A stretch of 5,072 nucleotides of DNA, taken from assembly GCA_937959095.1 (NCBI GenBank), contig CALGLY010000319.1, positions 1 through 5,072 on the forward strand, written 5' to 3'. The position numbers and the translations under genes were made by a program. Each line of letters begins with the position of its first letter. The stretch's first letter is position 1. Origin of the DNA: an uncultured Saprospiraceae bacterium. Its GTDB lineage: Bacteria; Bacteroidota; Bacteroidia; Chitinophagales; Saprospiraceae. The notes beneath the pieces are model-generated. The model was not told where the DNA came from. It ran no database searches and saw only the letters and a program-made list of their open reading frames with translations. Below are positions 1 to 5,072 of the stretch, one piece after another.

Positions 1-474
1 TCCACATACCTTCAGTCCGCGTGTACTTTTGCTGCGCTGCTGTTGCACTTTTAAAAGCAACTCTAGGTAGGGTAAGGTGGCATCTAAATTAAAATTTCCT
101 GCTCGAAAAGGCAAAAACAGGTAATCGGCATACATCAAACCTTTAGTAATCTCCTGTGTCTCGATAGGCGCATCAGCATCTAATTTTCCAGCAGTATCTA
201 TAAAAATGAAATCATACTGCTGATCGAGGGTTGCAATTTCTTTCTGAATTTGGCTTAGTGACATTGCTATTACATCATAAGGCACTTCAGTAGTGTCTGT
301 AAGATCTTCTACATCAAAAGCACGCGCTTCTGCAATACTTTTTTGGTTATCATTATCAATGACCAAAACCTTATAGTTCAAAGGTGCTTGTGAAAGCGCA
401 TTGGCACATAAACAAGTTAGTGTAGATTTTCCAACACCTCCTTTTTGGTTGCCAAAAATGACAATTTTACTCAT
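1..474 (-). CDS. parA: ParA-type partition ATPase (3' end cut by window edge)
   Basis: This leftward reading frame starts at ATG 474-472 and stays open to base 1, giving the first 158 residues. It is a ParA/MinD-superfamily P-loop ATPase, which in known systems forms ATP-dependent dimers on nucleoid DNA and segregates plasmids or chromosomal loci with a centromere-binding partner. Seen in the sequence: the deviant Walker A KGGVGKST at residues 11-18 with the signature lysine at 11, a Walker A'-like VLVIDNDNQKS at 36-46 (family norm is closer to DxDPQ, so Asn replaces Pro), and the Walker B strand FIFIDTAG at 89-96. The P-loop begins at residue 11, so there is no N-terminal helix-turn-helix. 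This is typical of short type Ib ParAs and of ParA-like proteins on conjugative elements. Upstream lies a repeat array that would serve as centromere or operator. Any ParB-like partner would be off the left edge. Family assignment is firm; plasmid location is inferred. Confidence 0.93.
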   Translation of the reverse strand, partial: MSKIVIFGNQKGGVGKSTLTCLCANALSQAPLNYKVLVIDNDNQKSIAEARAFDVEDLTDTTEVPYDVIAMSLSQIQKEIATLDQQYDFIFIDTAGKLDADAPIETQEITKGLMYADYLFLPFRAGNFNLDATLPYLELLLKVQQQRSKSTRGLKVCG

Positions 475-496
475 TTCTTAGTTTTTTAAATGAAAA

Positions 497-578
497 ATGC
501 ACGTTGCAAATGTAACTTGAAATGTGTAACTTTAAAAATGAAAAGTGTTAAATGTCATTTTACACGTGTAACGTGCAT
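497..578. repeat. ACGT repeat cluster I (parA-proximal; putative centromere/operator)
   Basis: The cluster contains ATGCACGTTGCA at 497-508, TGTAACTT at 511-518 and again at 525-532 (14 bp apart), and the ten-base palindrome TACACGTGTA at 561-570 that runs into TGTAACGTGCAT at 567-578. The last element matches the reverse complement of the first (TGCAACGTGCAT) except at one base, so the two ends of the cluster carry the same site in opposite orientation. CACGTGTAACGT (563-574) recurs exactly in cluster II. Position upstream of parA suggests a parS-like site bound by a small DNA-binding partner; origin iterons are the alternative. Confidence 0.7.
507..537 (-). promoter_or_regulatory. Predicted parA promoter overlapped by a repeat
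   Basis: On the minus strand the bases at 514-507 read TACATTTG, a full match to the Bacteroidota -7 consensus TAnnTTTG. Nineteen bases upstream (537-534) is TTTT, three of four matches to the -33 TTTG. The start site would be near 500, leaving a leader of about 26 nt before the parA ATG. The 12-bp repeat at 497-508 covers the start region and edge of the -7 box, and two TGTAACTT copies (511-518, 525-532) fill the -7 to -33 interval. A protein bound to the repeats should therefore block transcription. Confidence 0.5.
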
Positions 579-762
579 GAAATAATGTACTCTTTCTGGT
601 TCTTAGTCCTAATTCTGATTTTAGATTTTAAGACAAGAAAATGATGAAATCGTTATAGTGTGCTTGTTTATCTATAAATGTCGTTAGAAAGCTTTAAAAT
701 GTTTTTAAAATGGATTATATTCTTGGATAGAATAAGAAAAAAGGTGTTTTCTGAAAAGGCAA
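579..762. other. AT-rich spacer between the two repeat clusters
   Basis: About 185 bp without any ACGT motif and without a credible reading frame on either strand. It is AT-rich and holds a short direct repeat, TTTAAAATG at 693-701 and 704-712. It could be a flexible linker between two protein-binding clusters, or an easily melted stretch if this is an origin. Nothing else is recognisable here. Confidence 0.4.
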
Positions 763-878
763 ACGTTAAATTCATTTTTTGTTAAAATTTATTGCACGTG
801 TAACGTTTCATGCTGAACGTGAATCAAAAAAATAAATTATGCACGTTGCACGTGAGGCGTGTAAATTGAAACGTGTTT
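763..878. repeat. ACGT repeat cluster II (putative centromere or iterons)
   Basis: Seven ACGT cores fall within 116 bp: starts at 763, 796, 803, 817, 843, 850 and 871. CACGTGTAACGT at 795-806 and ATGCACGTTGCA at 839-850 are exact 12-bp copies of elements in cluster I. At 841-854 the seven-base units GCACGTT and GCACGTG lie in tandem, the second including a CACGTG palindrome at 849-854. A related GCGTGTAA follows at 857-864 and AAACGTGTTT at 869-878. Exact sharing of two different 12-mers with cluster I, in AT-rich DNA, indicates binding sites for one protein rather than chance. Confidence 0.7.
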
Positions 879-935
879 AAAAATAATGAAGCTCTATATT
901 TCTGAATCACAGATTAAATATGATAATCTAATTTT

Positions 936-967
936 TTTGGTATTTTATAAGCACAATACTATATTTG
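936..967 (+). promoter_or_regulatory. Predicted Bacteroidota promoter reading toward the transporter
   Basis: TTTG at 936-939 and TATATTTG at 960-967 both match the Bacteroidota primary sigma factor consensus (TTTG, then TAnnTTTG) and are separated by 20 bp, close to the usual spacing. Transcription would start near 974 and run rightward. The next supported gene is the transporter at 1343, so the leader would be about 370 nt and would include the inverted repeat at 1096-1176. No comparable match was found nearer the gene. Confidence 0.5.
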
Positions 968-1342
968 TCGCTCATAGTTAAGTTGTATGTTCTACTCCAA
1001 AACTATTTTCCATAAGTAAGGTCAAAAATCTTTGTCCTTGTAATTCCAACACAGAGACAGTTAAGTTCTTGCGTTCTAGTTATAGATGCAAGAATATAAA
1101 AGCAGTAGCATTGGGCATTATTGATTATAGAATCGATAAAATTTGACTTACACTCGCTCGGTGCTACTGCTTTTATTCTTTGATTCTCTAATAAGTTTGC
1201 GACTAACTTCAAAGAAAAAGGAAGTACAAGTTTCTTATCTTATTTTCTATCTGACTACTTAACACTACATAATTGGAGTTTTTTGTGTTTCCTTTTTCTT
1301 CATCTACAGAATTTGTCCACGAACGTTATTATTATTGTGGGT
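968..1342. other. Gene-free leader region upstream of the transporter
   Basis: No supported gene lies here. A 69-codon minus-strand frame (1003-1212) is judged spurious because it resembles no family I know and overlaps the inverted repeat. The stretch holds a 7-bp hairpin (TTCTTGC 1066-1072 with GCAAGAA 1088-1094, 15-nt loop), the larger inverted repeat at 1096-1176, and a GGAG at 1275-1278 that could serve an upstream TTG start at 1283. No match to a known riboswitch was recognised. Confidence 0.45.
1096..1176. repeat. Perfect 15-bp inverted repeat with 51-nt loop
   Basis: The left arm, ATAAAAGCAGTAGCA at 1096-1110, is the exact reverse complement of 1162-1176. Outside the arms AGAAT (1091-1095) can pair with the continuation ATTCT (1175-1179) if two bases bulge, lengthening the match. 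If transcribed from the promoter at 936-967 it would form a hairpin in the leader of the transporter mRNA. It could instead be a small palindromic repeat element. It lacks the T-run after the right arm expected of a classical terminator. Confidence 0.6.
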
Positions 1343-2734
1343 ATGAATAAGAAATGGTATAACTATATCCCGCATCCTATCGTGATGCTCTTTGGAATTA
1401 TTGTATTCACAACCTTATTGAGTTATGTGCTACCTGCGGGGGCATATGAACGTGAACTCGTAGATGGGAGACAACGCGTAATTCCAGGTTCGTATCAAAC
1501 GATAGCTGCCACACCAGTAGGTTTTTTGGATATGTTCAAAGCCTTTCCAATGGGCTTCAAAGCAGCAGCAGAAATTATTTTTGTAGTACTTTCGGGTGGT
1601 ATCATGTTTGGGATGCTAGAACGCTCTCAGATGATAGAAAACACTGTAGGCACAGCCGTGCGGAAACTAGGACTGAAACGTCGTTTCTTAATAATCGTTC
1701 TCCTCACCTACATTTATGGACTCCTCGGTATTGTGGTCGGCTATGAGCATAATATCGCTATGATTCCCATAGCCGCAGTTGTCGTGCTTGCATTGGGTGG
1801 CGATTTGATTCTTGCCGCTGGGGTAGGAGCAGGCGCAGTAACAGTGGGTTTCGGACTTTCTCCTATCAATCCTTATACCGTTGGCATTGGCCATAAAATA
1901 GCCGAGATGCCCCTCTTTTCGGGTTGGGAGTTGCGTTCTGTGTTATGTTTTGGTGCGTTAAGTATTTTGGCTTATTATAATTTACGTTACTTCAAACGCA
2001 TTTTAGCTAGTCCAGACCGTAGCCTTGGCAAAGGATTAAGTACCGATGGCTTTGCACTTTCCAAACCCATCGAAGAGTATAATATCACTACCAATAATTG
2101 GATGGTACTTGCCATTTTTCTTGGCGGACTGGGACTGATGCTCTATGGCATCTTCACGCAGGGCTGGTATCTCAATGAAATTTCAGCTATTTTTATACTC
2201 ATTGCTATAGTGAGTGGCATTGCTGCTCGATTGGATGGGAAAACGATAAGCGAGACCGCTTTGAAATCGGTAGCAGTCGTAGCACCTGGCGCATTTATGG
2301 TCGGTTATGCGACTTCTATTCGGGTAGTGATGGAAATGGGAAATATTAGCGATACGATTGCTTTTCGTCTCTCTAATATGTTATCCATGTTACCTACTTA
2401 TGTATCGGCCGTATTTATGTCTGTAGCGCAATCCCTGCTCAATCTGATGATTCCATCGGGGAGTGGACAGGCCTTGGCGACGCTTCCGATTATGATTCCA
2501 TTAGGCGAATTGCTTGGACTTACTCGCCAAACGGCTATTCTTGCCTTCCAAATAGGAGATGGCGTAACGAATCTTTTCAATCCTGCGCTTGGTGGTCTGA
2601 TTGCCATGCTAAGTCTTTGTAATGTGCCGTTCGATCGCTGGCTACGGTTCATTTTTCCTGTAGCGGGCATGATTTTGGTTTTGGCTTGGGTGATGTTGCT
2701 ATTTAGCGTTTATATCGGTTGGGGACCTGTTTGA
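1343..2734 (+). CDS. yfcC: YfcC-family membrane transporter (DcuC/ArcD-like)
   Basis: The product (463 residues from ATG 1343) is an inner-membrane secondary transporter of the YfcC/DcuC (C4-dicarboxylate anaerobic carrier-like, Pfam DcuC) family. Members are annotated either as C4-dicarboxylate carriers or basic amino acid antiporters, and the substrate cannot be decided from sequence. About 11-12 hydrophobic segments are visible, from 13-30 to 436-457. Family landmarks are PAGAYER at 31-37, GGIMFGMLER at 85-94, the pore-like SPINPYTVGIG at 173-183, IPSGSGQALATLPIMIP at 370-386 and GDGVTNLFNP at 405-414. The two Gly/Ser/Pro-rich stretches fit an inverted two-repeat design. Length is normal for the family. 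The frame opens earlier, at TTG 1283 with GGAG four bases before it, which would add 20 residues. ATG 1343 is preferred because homologues usually begin just before the IPHPIVML segment. It is convergent with the next gene. Confidence 0.92.
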   Translation: MNKKWYNYIPHPIVMLFGIIVFTTLLSYVLPAGAYERELVDGRQRVIPGSYQTIAATPVGFLDMFKAFPMGFKAAAEIIFVVLSGGIMFGMLERSQMIENTVGTAVRKLGLKRRFLIIVLLTYIYGLLGIVVGYEHNIAMIPIAAVVVLALGGDLILAAGVGAGAVTVGFGLSPINPYTVGIGHKIAEMPLFSGWELRSVLCFGALSILAYYNLRYFKRILASPDRSLGKGLSTDGFALSKPIEEYNITTNNWMVLAIFLGGLGLMLYGIFTQGWYLNEISAIFILIAIVSGIAARLDGKTISETALKSVAVVAPGAFMVGYATSIRVVMEMGNISDTIAFRLSNMLSMLPTYVSAVFMSVAQSLLNLMIPSGSGQALATLPIMIPLGELLGLTRQTAILAFQIGDGVTNLFNPALGGLIAMLSLCNVPFDRWLRFIFPVAGMILVLAWVMLLFSVYIGWGPV

Positions 2735-2748
2735 TGATAGGGTAGGGG
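2735..2748 (+). repeat. 14-bp direct repeat, copy 1
   Basis: TGATAGGGTAGGGG starts on the base after the transporter stop codon. It is identical to 2893-2906, and both copies are preceded by a CCTG (2726-2729 and 2889-2892), the first with five extra bases in between. The two copies bracket the inverted-repeat region and have the same orientation. Confidence 0.8.
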
Positions 2749-2753
2749 GAATC

Positions 2754-2885
2754 AATCAGTTCTAAAAAAGAGTAATGTGCTAAATGAAAATTGAAATGAA
2801 AAACTACCTCCAAGTTTCCTTTGAGTCTTCAGGGACATGGGGTTTCAATTTTTATTTCAATTTTCATTTTTATTAAAAACTGATT
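2754..2885. terminator. Large AT-rich inverted repeat between convergent genes
   Basis: An outer 8-bp arm pair (AATCAGTT 2754-2761, AACTGATT 2878-2885) encloses a strong inner stem: 2782-2803 pairs with 2849-2869 over about 21 bp with a single bulged base. The 45-nt interior (2804-2848) is less AT-rich. One arm is A-rich and the other T-rich, so a hairpin with a U-run would form in RNA from either strand. This suits a bidirectional terminator between the genes ending at 2734 and 2911. The stem is AT-rich, unlike a standard GC-rich terminator, and the flanking 14-bp direct repeats leave a small inserted element possible. Confidence 0.55.
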
Positions 2886-2892
2886 AGCCCTG

Positions 2893-2906
2893 TGATAGGG
2901 TAGGGG
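2893..2906 (+). repeat. 14-bp direct repeat, copy 2
   Basis: This is the second exact copy of TGATAGGGTAGGGG. It ends four bases before the stop codon of the leftward EAD11 gene (TAG, read at 2913-2911). The 144 bp between the copies contain the inverted repeat. Confidence 0.8.
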
Positions 2907-2910
2907 AGTG

Positions 2911-3621
2911 CTAGGCTGCCAATGCTCGTTGTTTCACATCTAAATTTAAAGTTTTAACATAGCCATCTATTTCGGTTCGTCCGATGCCGTGCTTGCGGAG
3001 TTTTGCTACGGATTTTCCTTTTCCAAATTTAGATACATCAATAAACATATCAGCAGGAGTGATAGCTCCATCTGTTTTAGCGATTTCTCCCAATTCTGAT
3101 AAGGATTCGGTTAGGCAAGCGGATAAGTTTCGGTTATTTGATAATTTCCTTGGCAATTCAAGTAGGCTACTATCTGCCGATTTAGGTAATGCTTTCTTTT
3201 CCTTTAAGTCCGTTATTAAGTGGCTTAAGGAATCGGGTTTCATACTGACGAGGGCTGTGAAAAAATCCTTTGTGGAGGTTCTTTCTTTTCCTTTGCGTCT
3301 ACTTATCAATTCTGCAAACGCCAATACATCTCTAAGCTCACCACTTAATTCATGACTTTCATTTTTTGGTGCGGTGGTTTTTACATCTACTTCATTTAGC
3401 AATTCCAGTAGGGCATGACAAAGCTGGTTGCGTTCCAAATTACTTTGTTCTCTTGAAATAATGCCTTGTCGAATCGCATCCCTCAAGTTGTTATACTTAC
3501 TGGATTGTATAATGAGTTCATTTTCAAATTCCGTACAATACGTTCGGAATACTTCGATGGCTTGATCTAGTATGTTTTCTGCTATATGATTCCTGATTTG
3601 TTCAATTATTGCAATTGTCAT
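2911..3621 (-). CDS. EAD11 adaptor protein with Clp-N-like C-terminal region
   Basis: The product is 236 residues from ATG 3621-3619; an in-frame TTG at 3639 would add six. Residues 1-79 match my knowledge of effector-associated domain 11 (EAD11): a helical segment with IAEN at 13-16, then LIIQSSKYNNLRDAIRQGI at 36-54 and ISREQSNLERNQLCHALLEL at 55-74. EADs are homotypic adaptors that tether effectors or sensors to NTPase cores of bacterial conflict systems. A polar linker (about 80-93) leads to two similar helical units, about 97-144 (RDVLAFAELISRRKG, then TSTKDFFTALV) and 166-212 (CLTESLSELGEIAKTDGAIT, then PADMFIDV). These resemble the double Clp N-terminal repeat, a peptide- and adaptor-binding fold; this call is weaker. 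No AAA+ ATPase, nuclease or other catalytic motif is visible, and there is no signal peptide or membrane segment. It lies 60 bp downstream of the TPR gene without a clear promoter, so co-transcription is plausible. No partner gene is present in the window. Confidence 0.72.
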   Translation of the reverse strand: MTIAIIEQIRNHIAENILDQAIEVFRTYCTEFENELIIQSSKYNNLRDAIRQGIISREQSNLERNQLCHALLELLNEVDVKTTAPKNESHELSGELRDVLAFAELISRRKGKERTSTKDFFTALVSMKPDSLSHLITDLKEKKALPKSADSSLLELPRKLSNNRNLSACLTESLSELGEIAKTDGAITPADMFIDVSKFGKGKSVAKLRKHGIGRTEIDGYVKTLNLDVKQRALAA

Positions 3622-3681
3622 TTGCAAATTTTTTATCAATAACTAAGTCTTTGCAAGTAAAGATAGGAATATTTTCTTTCC

Positions 3682-4491
3682 CTAAAAAGTAAAGTTCCTC
3701 CAAAAACTCCCCATCTTATCCTTCAAGATTTGTGCTTTCTGATTGTAAGGTGGCTGTCCATTCTGAATTAATTGGTCTAAATTTTGTTGGAAAGCACTAC
3801 CTGTATCCTCTGCACCAACTTGTGCCAAGAGACGATTATACTCTAATTGATTTCGATTGATATAAGCTGGTAAAGCATCTACTGTCAAGACCTTATTAAA
3901 ATAGCCTATGGCTTCTGCATATTCTTCCAACTTGAAGTGACTGTGTCCTAAGTAATAATTTGCATCTATCGTATTTCCAGTTGCTCTAAAGGAACGAATA
4001 GCAGTGTCATAATCTTCATTAACAAAGGCATTTAAACCATTTTGTAAATTTTCTTCTAATTGCGTTTCACCGCTTTTATCTCCTGGTGTATTTGCAGCAA
4101 TATAGATGTCTTCTATAAGTGTGCTATTAGAATAACTGGTATTCGCAAACCAAAAACCACCAACCACTAATAACAAAATGCTTGCAGCAGCAGATAGGAT
4201 AGAGCGCAACGAACGACTGCGTGCCTGTGGCTTTAGTGTTCGTTCTTTAGCCGTATGTGCCGTACTTTGAGTAGTTGCTGCACTCTCTTCCGCACGCCAT
4301 GCTTTTATTTGTGCTTTGTAATCTTCTTTTAGTAATAACTTAATCGCTTCGCGCTCCAAGACATGTTCTTTCACCTCTTGCTCCAAAGTAGCATCTTTAG
4401 CTACTTCTTCCCGAAATGCTGTTCGGTCAGACGCGCTTAGCTTTCCATTGAGCAGCGCATCAATTTTGTTTGTGTAATTTCGATTTTCCAT
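3682..4491 (-). CDS. Single-pass membrane TPR protein, probable anti-sigma-like regulator
   Basis: The product has 269 residues from ATG 4491-4489. Layout: a cytoplasmic helical region at 1-70 (IDALLNGKLSASDRTAFREE at 10-29, a charged helix after it), a low-complexity Ala/Thr stretch and basic patch (82-96), one hydrophobic transmembrane segment at about 97-114, then an outer region with TPR-like helices. The TPRs are about 145-170 (NGLNAFVNEDYDTAIRSF), 174-203 (DANYYLGHSHFKLEEYAEAI) and a degenerate third at 211-245. The positive patch before the membrane segment predicts N-in/C-out topology. This is the general plan of anti-sigma factors, with the N-terminal domain lacking the zinc HxxxCxxC motif, and the gene directly follows a sigma factor gene. 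Saprospiria carry many such sigma plus TPR pairs. I infer it holds or tunes the sigma factor in response to an envelope signal; direct binding is not shown by sequence. Confidence 0.75.
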   Translation of the reverse strand: MENRNYTNKIDALLNGKLSASDRTAFREEVAKDATLEQEVKEHVLEREAIKLLLKEDYKAQIKAWRAEESAATTQSTAHTAKERTLKPQARSRSLRSILSAAASILLLVVGGFWFANTSYSNSTLIEDIYIAANTPGDKSGETQLEENLQNGLNAFVNEDYDTAIRSFRATGNTIDANYYLGHSHFKLEEYAEAIGYFNKVLTVDALPAYINRNQLEYNRLLAQVGAEDTGSAFQQNLDQLIQNGQPPYNQKAQILKDKMGSFWRNFTF

Positions 4492-4508
4492 TGTATAAAT
4501 TCTTGGAT

Positions 4509-4554
4509 ATTTAGATTTTTAAAATTTGGATACATTTCATCCAAAAATCTAAAT
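4509..4554. repeat. Hairpin between sigma and TPR genes
   Basis: TTTGGAT (4525-4531) pairs with ATCCAAA (4539-4545) around a 7-nt loop, and the stem resumes with ATTTAGATT (4509-4517) pairing with AATCTAAAT (4546-4554), leaving a 7-nt bulge on one side. It occupies most of the 71-bp gap after the sigma stop codon. In the leftward mRNA it would end 17 bases before the TPR start codon. It could act as an attenuator, an RNA-processing or stability element, or a weak terminator setting the ratio of the two proteins. Confidence 0.5.
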
Positions 4555-4562
4555 AGATCTTT

Positions 4563-5072
4563 CTAAAATAAATTAAACTTTGTCAACTTCATTTCTTTCA
4601 TAAATTGCGTCAAGTTAGCGTCTTTTGCTATGGTTTCTCGGAGACGTTTTCGGCATTCTGATGTATTTTTTCGTGCGCGTTTTTCGGTCACGTCTAGTTC
4701 GGTTCCAATTTCACGATGCGAATAACCCATTGCCCAAAGCTTTAAAAAACCGGGACAGCGGCCGCGCATATTCCCTACTATTTTCCAAAGCCATTCGCGC
4801 ATTTCACCCGCTACAAAACTGCCTTCTATATCGTCTGTTCCTACTTTTTCTTTATCATCGTCTGTAATACCTACTGTCTTTATTCCTTTTTTGCTGGCAA
4901 TATTGAGCCATTTAAATTTACAAATACCAAAGGCATAGTTCTCAATGGAACTGCCACCTCGATACTTATTATCTAGCAGGTTCAAGGCCAATTGCGACAA
5001 ACCTTCTTGTATCAAATCCTCTGCATCTTCGGTATTGCCACCTCTTGAGCGCACGAAACTTTTTACTGTCCT
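4563..5072 (-). CDS. ECF-like RNA polymerase sigma factor (5' end outside window)
   Basis: The frame is open to the last base, giving 169 C-terminal residues; the GTG at 5054-5052 is internal, since sigma region 2 sequence continues upstream of it. Residues 1-60 fit sigma-70 region 2 (VKSFVRSRGGNTEDAEDLIQ at 3-22, then NYAFGICKFKWLNIASKK at 45-62, the segment that contacts core polymerase and the -10 element). After an acidic linker (70-85), residues 105-148 fit region 4, with the helix-turn-helix GYSHREIGTELDVTEKRARK at 116-135 for -35 recognition. There is no region 1.1 or 3, as in ECF or sigma-70-like group 4 factors. It would redirect RNA polymerase under control of the membrane TPR protein encoded next. 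Region 4 reads CPGFLKLWAMGYS, a divergent version typical of the expanded sigma-like families of Saprospiria. Confidence 0.85.
   Translation of the reverse strand, partial: RTVKSFVRSRGGNTEDAEDLIQEGLSQLALNLLDNKYRGGSSIENYAFGICKFKWLNIASKKGIKTVGITDDDKEKVGTDDIEGSFVAGEMREWLWKIVGNMRGRCPGFLKLWAMGYSHREIGTELDVTEKRARKNTSECRKRLRETIAKDANLTQFMKEMKLTKFNLF

Noticed and set aside
497..878. CRISPR array
   Set aside because: The repeats are 7-12 bp, irregularly spaced and in both orientations; there are no uniform spacers or cas genes.
1060..1180. Integron attC-like site suggested by the inverted repeat
   Set aside because: The paired GTTRRRY and RYYYAAC core sites and the extrahelical-base pattern are not visible, and the neighbouring gene organisation is not cassette-like.
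1003..1212. 69-codon minus-strand reading frame upstream of the transporter
   Set aside because: No family resemblance, no promoter or ribosome site, it spans both arms of the inverted repeat, and it runs against the predicted leader transcript. A copy-number search of the repeat could reopen this.
1283..1342. N-terminal 20-residue extension of the transporter from TTG 1283
   Set aside because: A GGAG lies four bases upstream, but the extension has no counterpart in the family as I know it, and ATG 1343 places the first membrane segment normally. N-terminal mapping would settle it.
1688..1894. Minus-strand frame inside the transporter gene
   Set aside because: Lies wholly within the well-supported transporter coding sequence; the translation has no protein-like pattern.
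2398..2670. 90-codon minus-strand frame inside the transporter gene
   Set aside because: Opposite-strand shadow of the conserved PSGSGQA to GDGVTNLFNP region, with low-complexity composition.
2721..2749. G-runs around the transporter stop as a G-quadruplex
   Set aside because: Only three runs of three or more G, with one loop of 15 bases; not enough for a stable quadruplex.
2984..3355. 123-codon plus-strand frame opposite the EAD11 gene
   Set aside because: Antisense to a gene with recognisable domains; no promoter or family match.
4625..4867. 80-codon plus-strand frame opposite the sigma factor gene
   Set aside because: Antisense shadow of sigma region 4 and linker; hydrophobic only because of the strand complement.

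Overview
The window looks like DNA from the phylum Bacteroidota, probably the Saprospiria group (for example relatives of Aureispira, Saprospira or Haliscomenobacter). The reasons are: AT-rich intergenic DNA; two promoter candidates of the Bacteroidota type (TTTG-like -33 box, TAnnTTTG -7 box); weak or absent Shine-Dalgarno sequences; and a sigma factor / membrane TPR protein pair next to an EAD11-type protein, an arrangement I associate with this group. The species assignment is inference.

Left part (1-880): a ParA-type partition ATPase gene reads leftward off the window edge. Its upstream DNA carries two clusters of ACGT-cored repeats (about 497-578 and 763-878), separated by about 185 bp of AT-rich DNA. 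The gene-proximal repeat overlaps the predicted parA promoter. A short ParA with no N-terminal helix-turn-helix, plus an upstream repeat array, fits a type Ib partition locus in which the array is both centromere and operator. A replication-origin iteron array is the main alternative. This part therefore looks plasmid-like, or derived from a plasmid or other mobile element.

Middle part (880-2910): a good rightward promoter candidate (936-967) precedes a leader of about 370 nt. The leader contains a perfect 15-bp inverted repeat and leads to a YfcC-family (DcuC/ArcD-like) membrane transporter at 1343-2734. Between this gene and the convergent gene lies a large AT-rich inverted repeat (2754-2885), bracketed by an exact 14-bp direct repeat. 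It may be a bidirectional terminator or a small inserted element.

Right part (2911-5072): three leftward genes, in transcription order an ECF-like sigma factor (5' end outside the window), a single-pass membrane protein with an anti-sigma-like layout and extracytoplasmic TPRs, and an EAD11 protein with a C-terminal region resembling a double Clp N-terminal domain. Gaps are 71 and 60 bp with no convincing internal promoter, so they may form one operon. The first two would sense a signal and switch transcription. The EAD11 protein would be an adaptor recruited by EAD-EAD contacts to a partner encoded elsewhere, possibly a conflict or immune system. The role of this third gene is the least explained part of the window.
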